DNA of 64,000 bases from contig NZ_JAIQYZ010000002.1 in assembly GCF_020164495.1 (NCBI RefSeq), positions 434,001 through 498,000 on the forward strand, given 5' to 3'. Shown piece after piece: positions 26,233-34,587 of the stretch (position 1 is its first letter; each line of letters begins with the position of its first letter). This DNA comes from Psychroflexus lacisalsi. GTDB lineage: Bacteria; Bacteroidota; Bacteroidia; Flavobacteriales; Flavobacteriaceae. Below the pieces are notes generated by a model, which made no database searches, was not told where the DNA came from, and was given only the letters and a program-made list of their open reading frames with translations. A program made the position numbers and the translations under genes.

Positions 26233-27066
26233 TTAGAGTTGTTTATTTGATTCAAAGTTATTAATTATTTCCTTATTAAGTTTTTGTTCATATTCCACTG
26301 GTGTATAGTGTTTTATAGCACTATGAGGTTTTTCATGATTATACATGTATACTGCTCTATCTAAACTCATGTTTAAGCTTTGCTCTGTTACTGGATTATA
26401 TCCTCTTAGATAACTATTCTTTATTGTACCGTTAATTCTCTCCGCATGAGGGTTCTCATAGACATTCACACACATACTATTTCTTAAACATCCTCTTGTC
26501 AAGCTTAAAAAGCTTTTGCTGTAATACTGTCCTCCACCATCAGAGTGTATGATAGGTTTTTCTTTTTGATCACTTGTAATCCTTTTAAGAGCCATCTTTA
26601 GAGCTGGTATGGTTGTATCTATTGTTTTGAGTGTCCTGCTAGCGCTATAACCAATTATCCTTCTGGAATATTGATCCATTATGAAGGTTAGGTAATAGAA
26701 CTTACTATTCATTTCATAGTAGGTTATATCACTCACCCAGACCTGGTTTACTCCTGTCAACTCCCGATCCTTAATCAGGTTAGGGAAACGTATGACCCCA
26801 CTACTATCAGTGGTTCTTCTGAAGGATTTTTGCATAGGTATTTTAAATCCATATTTACCATAAAATTCAAAGAACTTATCCCTGCCCATTGTCTCAGGTC
26901 TTACTTTCCGATAAAGTGCCTTACATCCCATATTCGGATGATCTTCTCTTACCTGCCGCAAAATCACTTTTAGATGTTCTTTCTCTTCCTCTCTTTCTAT
27001 TTCTCTGTTAAGCCGTTGATGTACATTTTGCTTGGTGGTTCCCAACCAACGATAAATCTGATTCAT
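26233..27066 (-). CDS. IS3-family transposase OrfB (DDE integrase)
   Basis: The protein has 277 residues. An N-terminal HTH_21-like part (about 25-75) is followed by an rve integrase core with the acidic triad D113 (WVSDITYY), D176 (HSDGGGQYYS) and E209 (ENPHAERING). Its ATG overlaps the orfA stop by 4 bp. The same frame is open upstream to the A9 tract in orfA, so a transframe OrfAB transposase starting in orfA is probably the active enzyme. All catalytic residues are present and the copy appears intact. Confidence 0.92.
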   Translation of the reverse strand: MNQIYRWLGTTKQNVHQRLNREIEREEEKEHLKVILRQVREDHPNMGCKALYRKVRPETMGRDKFFEFYGKYGFKIPMQKSFRRTTDSSGVIRFPNLIKDRELTGVNQVWVSDITYYEMNSKFYYLTFIMDQYSRRIIGYSASRTLKTIDTTIPALKMALKRITSDQKEKPIIHSDGGGQYYSKSFLSLTRGCLRNSMCVNVYENPHAERINGTIKNSYLRGYNPVTEQSLNMSLDRAVYMYNHEKPHSAIKHYTPVEYEQKLNKEIINNFESNKQL

Positions 27067-27488
27067 TTTCCATTGGTGTTCTTTCCTGTTGAGCCAGAAC
27101 CAGGCAAGGGTTTGGAACTGAGTTTTTTTTTGATGTCGATATCATACATCTCTTCTGCAATATCTATCATCTTATTTTTAAACTCAATCTCGATCTGCTT
27201 TTGACCAATCAAATGCTCGAGATCACGAATTTTCGCCTTTAAATCCTGTATTTTTCGGGTATCACTCATAAGTTCTACAACTTGTTTAACGCCTCGCTTG
27301 CGGTTGAGAGAATACTTATCCAACCATTTATAAATTGCCGTTTTTGACACTTCATACTCTTTGCTGACCTCCATAACTGTAGAAAGGTTCTTCTCAATTT
27401 CCTGAACCTTCTTTCGCTTAAAGCTTTCACTAAAATAACGATTTATTCGTTGAGAACTTTCTTTAGAATAATCTTCTGGTTTTACCAT
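27063..27488 (-). CDS. IS3-family transposase OrfA (helix-turn-helix/coiled-coil)
   Basis: 141 residues from the ATG at 27488. An in-frame TTG at 27524 lies close to the terminal repeat and is less likely. An N-terminal HTH (SFKRKKVQEIEKN...EYEVSKTAIYKWL) binds the IS ends, and a leucine-zipper-like coiled coil (about 65-100) serves dimerisation. A run of nine A on the coding strand (27123-27131) gives A AAA AAA. Slipping there by -1 leads without a stop into orfB, the classical IS3 mechanism for making OrfAB. Confidence 0.88.
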   Translation of the reverse strand: MVKPEDYSKESSQRINRYFSESFKRKKVQEIEKNLSTVMEVSKEYEVSKTAIYKWLDKYSLNRKRGVKQVVELMSDTRKIQDLKAKIRDLEHLIGQKQIEIEFKNKMIDIAEEMYDIDIKKKLSSKPLPGSGSTGKNTNGK

Positions 27489-27546
27489 AATACTGAGTTG
27501 TTTAAAACTCCGTAAAACGGTCAACTTATTTCAGTACCCGACAGGC

Positions 27547-27804
27547 TGAGTGTTTCGACATTTCTGTCGGAATGTATCGAAGCCACTGTTATCTGTTGTC
27601 TGTTTTCAGTCATCTGTTTTCAGTTGTCGGTTATCTGTTATCGGTTTTCGGTTCTCAGTTGTCAGTTTTCAGTTGTCAGTTTGGTGGCTGAGTGTTTCGA
27701 CATTTCTGTCGGAATGTATCGAAGCCACTGTCATGTGTAATCTGTTATCCGTTGTCGGTTTTCGGTTAACTGTCAACTGCTAACCGTTAACCGCGCCTCT
27801 GGCG
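27547..27804. repeat. Right half of the interrupted hairpin, CGGTTATC array and a second hairpin element
   Basis: 27544-27586 is the right part of the IS-split element. Array words TCTGTTTTC and CAGTTGTCGG follow, and an intact hairpin element lies at 27683-27728 with inner stem TTCGACA/TGTCGGA-like arms. No gene is present. Confidence 0.65.
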
Positions 27805-28680
27805 CTACACCGTATCTATAAAACTCTTCTCCGTCCTGTTAAAAATAGCTAAGCCCATAAAAAACACCACTAAGGAAAAACCCAAAGCATAGAAAAAGCC
27901 CCACCACGTAAAAAGTCCTGTGTCTAAGGTCATATACCGGAAGCCTTCTATAATCTGGGCGATAGGGTTGTACTTAAACACCCAAAAGTATTCTGGTTTC
28001 TTTTCCAAGATCTCGGACATAGGAAAAGGAACAGCCGAGATATACATCAGCAATTGTACACCGAAGGTGATCAACACCGTGAAATCTCTGTATTTGGTGG
28101 TCAAAGAGGATAAGATCATGCCCAAACCCAAACCCGTCATTCCCATAATAAAGACATAAGCAGGGAACAGCACCAAATTGGCATTGGGGCTGATGTCTTT
28201 TCCAGAAGCCACGAAGTATATGTAAAACCCCGCAAATATAGTAAGTTGTATTCCAAACTTAAGTAAATTGGAGATAGTCACCGACATCGGCATAATGACC
28301 CTAGGAAAATACACCTTGCCGAAGATACCCGCGTTTTTTGTAAAAGTGCCCGAGGTACCCATAAGACATTCTCTGAAGTACGTCCAAGCGGTAATCCCCG
28401 CTAGGTTGAACAGAAAACTTGGTACAGTACCCGTTTGAATATTAGCCACATTATTGAACACCAATGTAAAAATAACCGAGGTAAATAGCGGCTGAATTAA
28501 AAACCAAAGCGGGCCGAGTATAGTTTGCTTATACACGGTTACTATATCCCGTTTCACAAATAAAACCAGCAAATCTCGGTACCTCCAAATTTCCTTAAAA
28601 TTAAAATCTAGGAGTTTCTTCTCTGCTTTAATCTCGTATAACCAATCAGAATCTTGAGAGGAGGTCTTTGTGTTATCCAT
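27805..28680 (-). CDS. Polysaccharide ABC exporter permease (Wzm/TagG type, ABC-2)
   Basis: The 291-residue protein has six predicted membrane helices and the ABC2_membrane signature region (YKQTILGPLWFLIQPL near 50-65). The N-terminal cytoplasmic segment is typical of Wzm-like subunits. It moves the completed glycan across the inner membrane using the ATPase encoded at 24299-25567. It is the first gene of the cluster in transcription order. A long (about 100-nt) untranslated leader follows a TAGATTTG promoter word. Confidence 0.92.
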   Translation of the reverse strand: MDNTKTSSQDSDWLYEIKAEKKLLDFNFKEIWRYRDLLVLFVKRDIVTVYKQTILGPLWFLIQPLFTSVIFTLVFNNVANIQTGTVPSFLFNLAGITAWTYFRECLMGTSGTFTKNAGIFGKVYFPRVIMPMSVTISNLLKFGIQLTIFAGFYIYFVASGKDISPNANLVLFPAYVFIMGMTGLGLGMILSSLTTKYRDFTVLITFGVQLLMYISAVPFPMSEILEKKPEYFWVFKYNPIAQIIEGFRYMTLDTGLFTWWGFFYALGFSLVVFFMGLAIFNRTEKSFIDTV

Positions 28681-28784
28681 AGAATGTGGTTAGCTGTAAT
28701 GTCTGTTTTCAAATCTTAAAAACCGAAAGTTATAAGTTAATTGATCTTAAATCGAAAGAGATAAAACTTTCTTTCATTAAGCTG

Positions 28785-28792
28785 CAAATCTA
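28785..28792 (-). promoter_or_regulatory. Candidate promoter -7 element for the polysaccharide cluster
   Basis: The minus strand reads TAGATTTG (TAnnTTTG) about 105 bp before the permease ATG. No convincing -33 TTTG is seen. If it is used, the 5' leader would be long enough to hold a regulatory structure. Confidence 0.3.
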
Positions 28793-29738
28793 CATGTTTT
28801 TAGAGAAAGTCGGTTGTCTGTTTTTGGTTTTCGGTTTTCAGTTCTCAGTATCCAGTTTTCGGTTGTCGGTTGTCGGTTTTCAGTTGTCGGTTGTCAGTTG
28901 TCGTATAGTGGTGTAGTTGTATAGTGGTGCATTGATCTTTAGTTAGATTATGAATTACTTCTTTATTCGATATTCGGTTTTCGGTATTTTTTTGTGAACT
29001 GGTGGCTGAATGATCCCGACATTTTGGTTGGGATTGTATCGAAGCCACAATGAATCCTGAGCCTGCCTGCGTTTCCTCGGCAAAGGCAGATCGGGTTTCG
29101 GTTTTCAGTTGTCGGTTCTCAGTTGTCGGTTTTCAGTTTTCAGTTCTCAGTATCCAGTTTTCGGTTATCGGTTTTCGGTTTTTAGTGACTTGTGAATAGA
29201 AACTGGTGGCTGAGTGTCCGCCTAGGAGGATGTATCGAAGCTACCCTGATTGAAGTTGTCGGTTTTCAGTTTTCTGTTGTCAGTGAATAGTGAATTGTGA
29301 TTAGTGAATGGTGTAATAGTATAGTGGAGAAATGGTCGCTAAGCCCTCAAGAATGAATGAGTCGGGCAGGCTTATTGACCAACTAAAACATTAGATTTAG
29401 GTACACTTTTTAGAAACGGGCCTATCTAAAAAAACATTGAAAAACAAGGAAGCAGGGTTAGCTAGAAGATGAAAATCTGTTTAAAGAAGGCGATAGCCTG
29501 ATGAGTTATTTTTCATCTGTGGTGGGGGATTCCATAGTATTTTCTTATGATTTTTTTAGTAAGCCTAGCGTTTTTTGGTTCTTTTTTGGGCAATGCAAAA
29601 AAGAATAAGAGCTTTAATCTTATCTAGATCTTAAAATTCAAACTTCTAACATTAAACTACTTCTCGATACTTTTTCCTCTCCTTCGCAGTCAAGAAAAAA
29701 ACTCGAAGTGACAATAGTTTTCGGTTACCAGTTTTCAG

Positions 29739-30290
29739 TGAATGGTGATTAGTGACTTGTGAATAGAAACCGGTGGGTAATGTCAGGTCGAGTGGATTTT
29801 GCTTTTGAAAAAAGTAAAATTTGTATCGAGACCTTGTCCATACTCAGAACTTCAAACTACCTCTCGATACAATTTCGTTCCGTTTCACTTCTCGAAATCA
29901 CTCGAGGTGACAATGGATGGCTTTTCTTGTAGTTGCATAAAAAGGTAATAATATATTGGTGGCTGAGTGCCTCGATTTTTTATCGAGGTGTATCGAAGCT
30001 ACCACGATTTGTCGGTTTTTAGTGAATGGTGATTAGTGACTTGTGAATAGAAACCGGTGGGTAATGTCAGGTCGAGTGGATTTTACTTTCGAAGAAAGTA
30101 AAATTTGTATCGAGACCTTGTTTTTACTCAGAACTTCAAATTACCTCTCGATACAATTTCGTTCCGTTTCACTTCTCGAAATCACTCGAGGTGACAATGG
30201 ATGGCTTTTCTTGTAGTCGCATAAAAAGGTAATGATATATTGGTGGCTGAGTGCCTCGATTTTTTATCGAGGTATATCGAAGCTACCAAG
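29739..30290. repeat. Tandem duplication of a three-hairpin unit (period 283 bp)
   Basis: Hairpins of unit 1 are at 29785-29834, 29859-29908 and 29958-30003. Those of unit 2 are at 30069-30118, 30143-30192 and 30242-30287. The inner stem of the first hairpin differs between copies (TTTTGC... against TTTTACTTTC/GAAAGTAAAA), while the outer stems and loop words are conserved. Confidence 0.8.
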
Positions 30291-30423
30291 GATTATCAGT
30301 TGATGGTTTACTGTTTTCTGTTGTCAGTTGTCTGTTGTCAGTTGATAATTGAGTAAAAAACAAGTAACAGTAAACCGAAGACTGTAAACGGTGAAAAACA
30401 ATTATGAATTACCACTTTTTGCT

Positions 30424-30741
30424 TTATTCTGTTCTTTTTATTTTTGGAGGATTTTGGCGAGTATCAAAAACATCGTTGATCTCAATTCTACTCTCAGCTT
30501 TATTCATCCAATAGATTATTTTATAGCTTTTGTAAACTAGATATCTAAATTTCTGTTTTCGATTTTTGAGTAATTCCTCAATTTGTCCAATTTCGGGGTT
30601 TTGCTCAAGATCTAGTGCTTTATTATAAATTTCATCCGTCAGATTCTTAGCCATTCGGTAGCTTACTTTTTTATGGTAATATTCGAATATTTTTTTAAGT
30701 TCACCTTCAGCGAATTCAGTCCAATAAACCTCTAACCCCAT
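30424..30741 (-). CDS. ParE/RelE-superfamily toxin
   Basis: The protein has 105 residues. EVYWTEFAEGELKKIFEYY at the N-terminus and the central RYLVYKSYKIIYW strand match the type II ParE/RelE fold, and NDVFDTRQNPPK at the end is the usual closing segment. Such toxins act on gyrase (ParE) or on ribosome-bound mRNA (RelE); which one cannot be decided by eye. The start overlaps the antitoxin stop by 10 bp, the standard antitoxin-first operon. It lies within repeat DNA next to a polysaccharide cluster, as is usual for mobile toxin-antitoxin pairs. Confidence 0.85.
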   Translation of the reverse strand: MGLEVYWTEFAEGELKKIFEYYHKKVSYRMAKNLTDEIYNKALDLEQNPEIGQIEELLKNRKQKFRYLVYKSYKIIYWMNKAESRIEINDVFDTRQNPPKIKRTE

Positions 30742-30974
30742 TTTTCCATTTTGGCTTTTAAATCACTTGCTTTGATCAATCTTCCATTTTTGGAATCCTC
30801 CATGGACCTGTCAATTCGTTTATTAAACTCTTCAATAGTCATAGGTTTAAGCTCCTCTTTTCCAGAATTTTTAATTTCTTTCCGTAAAACTTTCTCGAGA
30901 CGATTTATAATGTCTTCATTTTGAACTTTTAGAAACTCTTGAACAAACTCTATTTTTCTATTTTGAATATCCAT
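30732..30974 (-). CDS. Type II antitoxin (cognate of the ParE/RelE toxin)
   Basis: 80 residues from the ATG at 30974 (MDIQNRKIEFVQEFLK). An upstream TTG start at 30992 would fall inside the TATATTTG promoter word and is rejected. The helical N-terminus probably dimerises or binds the operator. The C-terminal part (MTIEEFNKRID...KASDLKAKMEKW) is the toxin-wrapping tail seen in many Bacteroidota antitoxins paired with ParE. It probably represses its own promoter 16 bp upstream. Confidence 0.8.
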   Translation of the reverse strand: MDIQNRKIEFVQEFLKVQNEDIINRLEKVLRKEIKNSGKEELKPMTIEEFNKRIDRSMEDSKNGRLIKASDLKAKMEKWG

Positions 30975-30989
30975 TTCAAACGATTTTAT

Positions 30990-30997
30990 CAAATATA
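30990..30997 (-). promoter_or_regulatory. Promoter -7 element of the toxin-antitoxin operon
   Basis: TATATTTG on the minus strand is an exact TAnnTTTG match, 16 bp before the antitoxin ATG. Its position settles the start codon. Confidence 0.5.
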
Positions 30998-31761
30998 CGA
31001 ATTAATCGAATCTATATTTTCTTTGTTTTGCAATTTTTCATCAGCGTGTTGCCAGCTTTCAGTGATCAGTGACTGGTGACTGGTAGCAGAGCCCGCCTGA
31101 ATGACTTAGTCGGGCAGGTGGTCCCAACTTTTCGTTGGGATTTTATCGAAGCTACCACGAGTTGTTGGTTTTTAGTTAATGGTGAATGAAATAATAGTAT
31201 AATGGTATAGTGGTAATAAGCCAGTAGTGTCATGCTGAACTCGTTTTAGCATCTTCTCCGGTCTGAATCTAGACCCTGAAATATTCCGAGGCTTCGGGGC
31301 AGGGTTACAAAGCTGTCAGGTCGAGTGGATTTTACTTTTGCAAAAAGAAAAATTTGTATCGAGACCTTGTTCAAGCTAATTGCATCAAACTACCTCTCGA
31401 TACAATTTCGTTCCGTTTCACTTCACAAAATCACTCGAGGTGACAATAGTTGACTTTTCGTGTAGTCTTATAATGAGGTAATTGGTAACTCGTGGCTAAT
31501 ATTAGGTCGAGTGCTGGTTTTGTGTCTTTAGACCAAAATCAGAGTATCGAGACCCTGTTCAAGCTAATTGCATCAAACTACTTCTCGATACTTTTTTCTC
31601 TTCTTCGCAGTCAAGAAAAAAACTCGAGGTGACATTAACTGTAAATTTGGTGGCTGAGTGTCCGCCTAGGCGGATGTAACGAAGCTACCTTAATTATCGA
31701 TTCACGAAAAACAGTGAACTGTAAACTCATCACTAGTCACTAATCACTAATCACTAAAAAC
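30998..31761. repeat. Repeat-dense intergenic region with about six hairpin elements
   Basis: Elements lie at 31082-31156 (variant), 31318-31367, 31392-31441 (minus), 31504-31554, 31580-31630 (minus) and 31649-31689. The last has a perfect inner palindrome TCCGCCTAGGCGGA. One plus-strand inner stem pairs CTGGTTTTG with CAAAATCAG. Low-complexity 'agtgactggtgactgg' words fill the rest. No gene is seen. Confidence 0.7.
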
Positions 31762-32523
31762 CTACTTCAGCGATTTAATAAACGGCTCAATACCATGCAT
31801 ACCTTCATTGGTTAATCTACGGATGAATTCAGACCCAATAATACACCCGCTGGTAAACCGACTAGCCTGCTCAAAGCTATGCGCATCCTTGATGCCAAAA
31901 CCTACCATGAGCTTGTTGGTGAGCTGCATGTCTGAAATACGTTTGAAATACGACATGGCTTCCTCGCCAAACCCTTTTTCGCCTCCTGTTGTGCTGGACG
32001 AACTCACCATATACACAAAGCTGTCGCCCAGAGCATCGATGGTTTGAATACGCTCCACTGAAGTTTCCGGTGTAATCAGCGGGACAAACTTAAGTCCGTG
32101 GGTTTCAAAAAGAGCCTTATAATCGCGTTCGTAAATCGAAATCGGTAAATCGGGCATAATGATGCCGTCGATACCGATCGCTTCGCATTCCTTGCAAAAG
32201 TCTTCCACTCCAAATTGCAGCATGGCGTTGAAATAGCCCATCACAATCAGCGGGATATCCACCTCCTTACGGATGTCTTTTAGTTGCTGAAATAACTTCT
32301 GAGTGCTCATTCCATTTTTTAGGGCCTGCTCTGAGCTTTTTTGAATCACCGGTCCGTCCGCCAAAGGATCGCTGTAGGGCAAACCAATTTCAATCACGTC
32401 GGTCCCAGCTTCCGCCAGGCGTTTAATAACTTCAGAAGTATCTTCTAGCTGCGGGTAACCCGCTGTAAAATAGATAGAGATCAGTTTTTTATGTTGCGCT
32501 AAGGCTTTATTTATTCTGTTCAT
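31762..32523 (-). CDS. trpA: Tryptophan synthase alpha chain
   Basis: The 253-residue TIM-barrel enzyme cleaves indole-3-glycerol phosphate to indole and glyceraldehyde 3-phosphate. Catalytic Glu45 (VIEIGLPYSDP) and Asp56 (LADGP) are both present. The phosphate-binding GF-GI segment (VGFGIKDAHS) and the SSSTTGGEKG loop are intact. It is the last gene of the trp operon. It is separated from trpB by 244 bp of repeat-containing sequence, whereas the other genes abut or overlap. Confidence 0.96.
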   Translation of the reverse strand: MNRINKALAQHKKLISIYFTAGYPQLEDTSEVIKRLAEAGTDVIEIGLPYSDPLADGPVIQKSSEQALKNGMSTQKLFQQLKDIRKEVDIPLIVMGYFNAMLQFGVEDFCKECEAIGIDGIIMPDLPISIYERDYKALFETHGLKFVPLITPETSVERIQTIDALGDSFVYMVSSSSTTGGEKGFGEEAMSYFKRISDMQLTNKLMVGFGIKDAHSFEQASRFTSGCIIGSEFIRRLTNEGMHGIEPFIKSLK

Positions 32524-32767
32524 AGGTTGTTTAAGTTTGTTATCGCTAAGCGTTCTATTAATAGTATCAAGCCTGCATGGGTTTCTTGCAAGGCAGGATC
32601 AGATTAACTTTTATATGTTCTAATTTTTATAGGTGTTTGAATATTTGTTCGTTGTTTCATGTTCAAGCCTTTCGACCTTGGTCAAGATAAACTCAGTCGA
32701 GAACTTTAATCATCTCGACTCCGCTCGATGTTAAAACAAGGACAGAACCATCTGATGTACTAAAAAC
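32524..32767. repeat. Non-coding insert between trpB and trpA
   Basis: It contains a GCCTGCATGGG...AAGGCAGG palindromic word (32568-32595) and TCGAGAAC.../CTCGACTCCGCTCGA words related to the intergenic repeats elsewhere. No promoter word was recognised. It looks like repeat acquisition inside an otherwise tight operon. Confidence 0.55.
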
Positions 32768-33952
32768 TTAATACCCAAAATACTTTCGGTATGTTTCCAA
32801 ATCCTTATCCCCACGCCCGGAGCAATTGAACACCAGCACATCGTCTTCCTTAAAGTCCAGATACTTGAAAATCGCAAAGGCATGCGCCGTTTCAATCGCC
32901 GGAATGATCCCTTCCATACGGCTCAGCTCCAGACCTGCTTCCATCGCCTCCACATCGGTAATCGACACAAATTTACCTCGACCGGTTTTGAACAAATGCG
33001 CATGAAGCGGTCCAATACCCGGATAATCCAATCCTGCCGAAATCGAATACGGCTCGGTAATTTGCCCATCGGTATTTTGCATCAGCAGCGTTTTACTGCC
33101 GTGAATAATGCCTTCCCGACCCAAAATAGTAGTCGCAGCAGATTCGGTAGTTTCTACCCCTTTTCCTGAGGCTTCCACCCCAATAATCCCTACCTCTTCG
33201 TGGTCCATAAAGTCTGCAAACAATCCGGCAGCATTACTCCCTCCTCCTACACAGGCGATGACGTAATCCGGTAACTCCCGACCTTCTTTCTCCAGCATCT
33301 GAGCTTTAACTTCCTTGGAAATCACGCTCTGCAGTTCCGTCACCATATCCGGATACGGATGCGGACCAACCACCGAACCGATGATATAATGCGTGTCTTT
33401 AGGATGGTTGATCCAGTCGCGAATCGCCTCATTGGTCGCGTCTTTTAGGGTTTTACTTCCTGAAGTGGCCGGTACCACTTTGGCACCCAGCATCTTCATT
33501 CGGGCGACATTGGGGGCTTGACGCTCAATGTCTTTGGCGCCCATATACACAATACATTCCAGCCCCATCAAGGCACACACTGTAGCCGTTGCCACACCAT
33601 GCTGTCCAGCACCAGTTTCGGCAATAATCCGGTGTTTACCCAAGGCTTTGGCCAAAAGAATCTGACCAACGGTGTTGTTGATTTTGTGTGCCCCGGTATG
33701 ACACAAATCTTCTCGCTTGAGATAAATTTTGGTCTTGTACTTTTCACTTAAATTTTCAGCCAGATACAAAGGTGTTGGTCGTCCCACATAATCCTTCAAC
33801 AGACTTTTGAATTGCTTCTGAAAGTCTTCCGTATGAATGATCTGCTTATAGTTTTGCCTTAATTCTTCCACATTGGGATACAGCAACTCCGGAATATATG
33901 CCCCGCCAAAATCACCATAAAATCCCTGCTCATCTACTTTATACTTGCTCAT
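32768..33952 (-). CDS. trpB: Tryptophan synthase beta chain
   Basis: The 394-residue PLP enzyme condenses indole with serine and works as an alpha2-beta2 complex with TrpA. The PLP lysine is Lys90 in GAHKINNT. The phosphate-binding GGGSNAAG loop (about 236-243) and the AETGAGQHG active-site loop (Glu109 region) are intact. The start overlaps the trpF stop by 14 bp. It is a TrpB1-type sequence of normal length. Confidence 0.97.
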   Translation of the reverse strand: MSKYKVDEQGFYGDFGGAYIPELLYPNVEELRQNYKQIIHTEDFQKQFKSLLKDYVGRPTPLYLAENLSEKYKTKIYLKREDLCHTGAHKINNTVGQILLAKALGKHRIIAETGAGQHGVATATVCALMGLECIVYMGAKDIERQAPNVARMKMLGAKVVPATSGSKTLKDATNEAIRDWINHPKDTHYIIGSVVGPHPYPDMVTELQSVISKEVKAQMLEKEGRELPDYVIACVGGGSNAAGLFADFMDHEEVGIIGVEASGKGVETTESAATTILGREGIIHGSKTLLMQNTDGQITEPYSISAGLDYPGIGPLHAHLFKTGRGKFVSITDVEAMEAGLELSRMEGIIPAIETAHAFAIFKYLDFKEDDVLVFNCSGRGDKDLETYRKYFGY

Positions 33953-34580
33953 AAGTTCTAAGGTTTTGTAAAAATTCGTTCACTAAAGTTATATTTTTAA
34001 GCCCAGGCTCGTCTTCAAATCCGCTGTTGACGTCCACGCCTGCAATCCATCCTTTTTTAAATAATTGACTCACTTGTTCCGCATCTTCCGGACCAATGCC
34101 ACCACTCAACATTACAGGCTTTGATAAATTCTGTTGCTGAAGCAGTTGCCAGTCAAATTTTTCGCCATTGCCACCTCTGTACTGGCCTTTGGTATCCAGC
34201 AAATAGCCGTTGACATAGTAACTAAAATCTTCAATACCTTCAAAATCTGAAGGAGATTTTATAGAAAATACTTTCCACAACTTCACCTCAGCGAAGCCTT
34301 CTGCAGCCAAAGCCTGATTAAGCTCTTTACAAAATTCCGGACTTTCATAACCGTGCAACTGAATCACATTCAATTGAAACTCTTTGACTTTCTTCAAAAT
34401 CTTCTCGATAGTTTCGTTGACAAATACCCCAACTTTCTGAATGCGCTCAGGAAGCTCAATTGCTGTTTTTGCAAAACGTGGTGACTTTTCATAGAAAATA
34501 AACCCCATATAATCGATGTCTAATTGTGCCAAGGCTTGGATATTTTCTGGATGTTTCATTCCACAGACTTTCACTTTCAT
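33939..34580 (-). CDS. trpF: Phosphoribosylanthranilate isomerase
   Basis: The 213-residue TIM barrel begins [13 protein letters not shown] with the catalytic cysteine Cys6, and the general acid lies in [13 protein letters not shown] near the C-terminus. It converts N-(5-phosphoribosyl)anthranilate to the CdRP isomer. It overlaps trpB and follows trpC at 7 bp, all in one transcript. Confidence 0.96.
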   Translation of the reverse strand: MKVKVCGMKHPENIQALAQLDIDYMGFIFYEKSPRFAKTAIELPERIQKVGVFVNETIEKILKKVKEFQLNVIQLHGYESPEFCKELNQALAAEGFAEVKLWKVFSIKSPSDFEGIEDFSYYVNGYLLDTKGQYRGGNGEKFDWQLLQQQNLSKPVMLSGGIGPEDAEQVSQLFKKGWIAGVDVNSGFEDEPGLKNITLVNEFLQNLRTYEQV

Positions 34581-34587
34581 ATACCTC

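Larger units (their letters stand above)
26206..27543 (-). mobile_element. IS3-family insertion sequence (1338 bp) with inverted repeats and a 3-bp target duplication
   Basis: The ends are TGTAGAGTACTAAATAGAGT and, from the other side, TGTCGGGTACTGAAATAAGT, followed by GACC and related bases (about 18 of 25 match). GGC is duplicated at 26203-26205 and 27544-27546. Removing the element and one GGC restores a hairpin repeat almost the same as the one at 27683-27728, so the insertion point is inside that repeat. It carries orfA and orfB with an A9 tract suited to -1 frameshifting. Confidence 0.88.
28681..30423. repeat. Repeat-dense intergenic zone with a 283-bp tandem duplication
   Basis: Apart from the permease leader (28681-28800), everything here is repetitive. 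It holds TCGGTTTTCAGT arrays and hairpin elements at 29001-29048, 29205-29245 and 29659-29709. A unit at 29739-30021 is repeated at 30022-30290 with about 95% identity. Each unit holds three hairpins: one AGGTC-type plus, one ACCTC-type minus and one GGTGGCT-type plus. A word at 29562-29611 is an inverted relative of 2716-2765. There is no supported gene. Confidence 0.7.

Noticed and set aside
30424-30992. Antitoxin starting at the upstream TTG (30992)
   Set aside because: That codon lies inside the TATATTTG promoter word; the ATG at 30974 follows at a normal distance.
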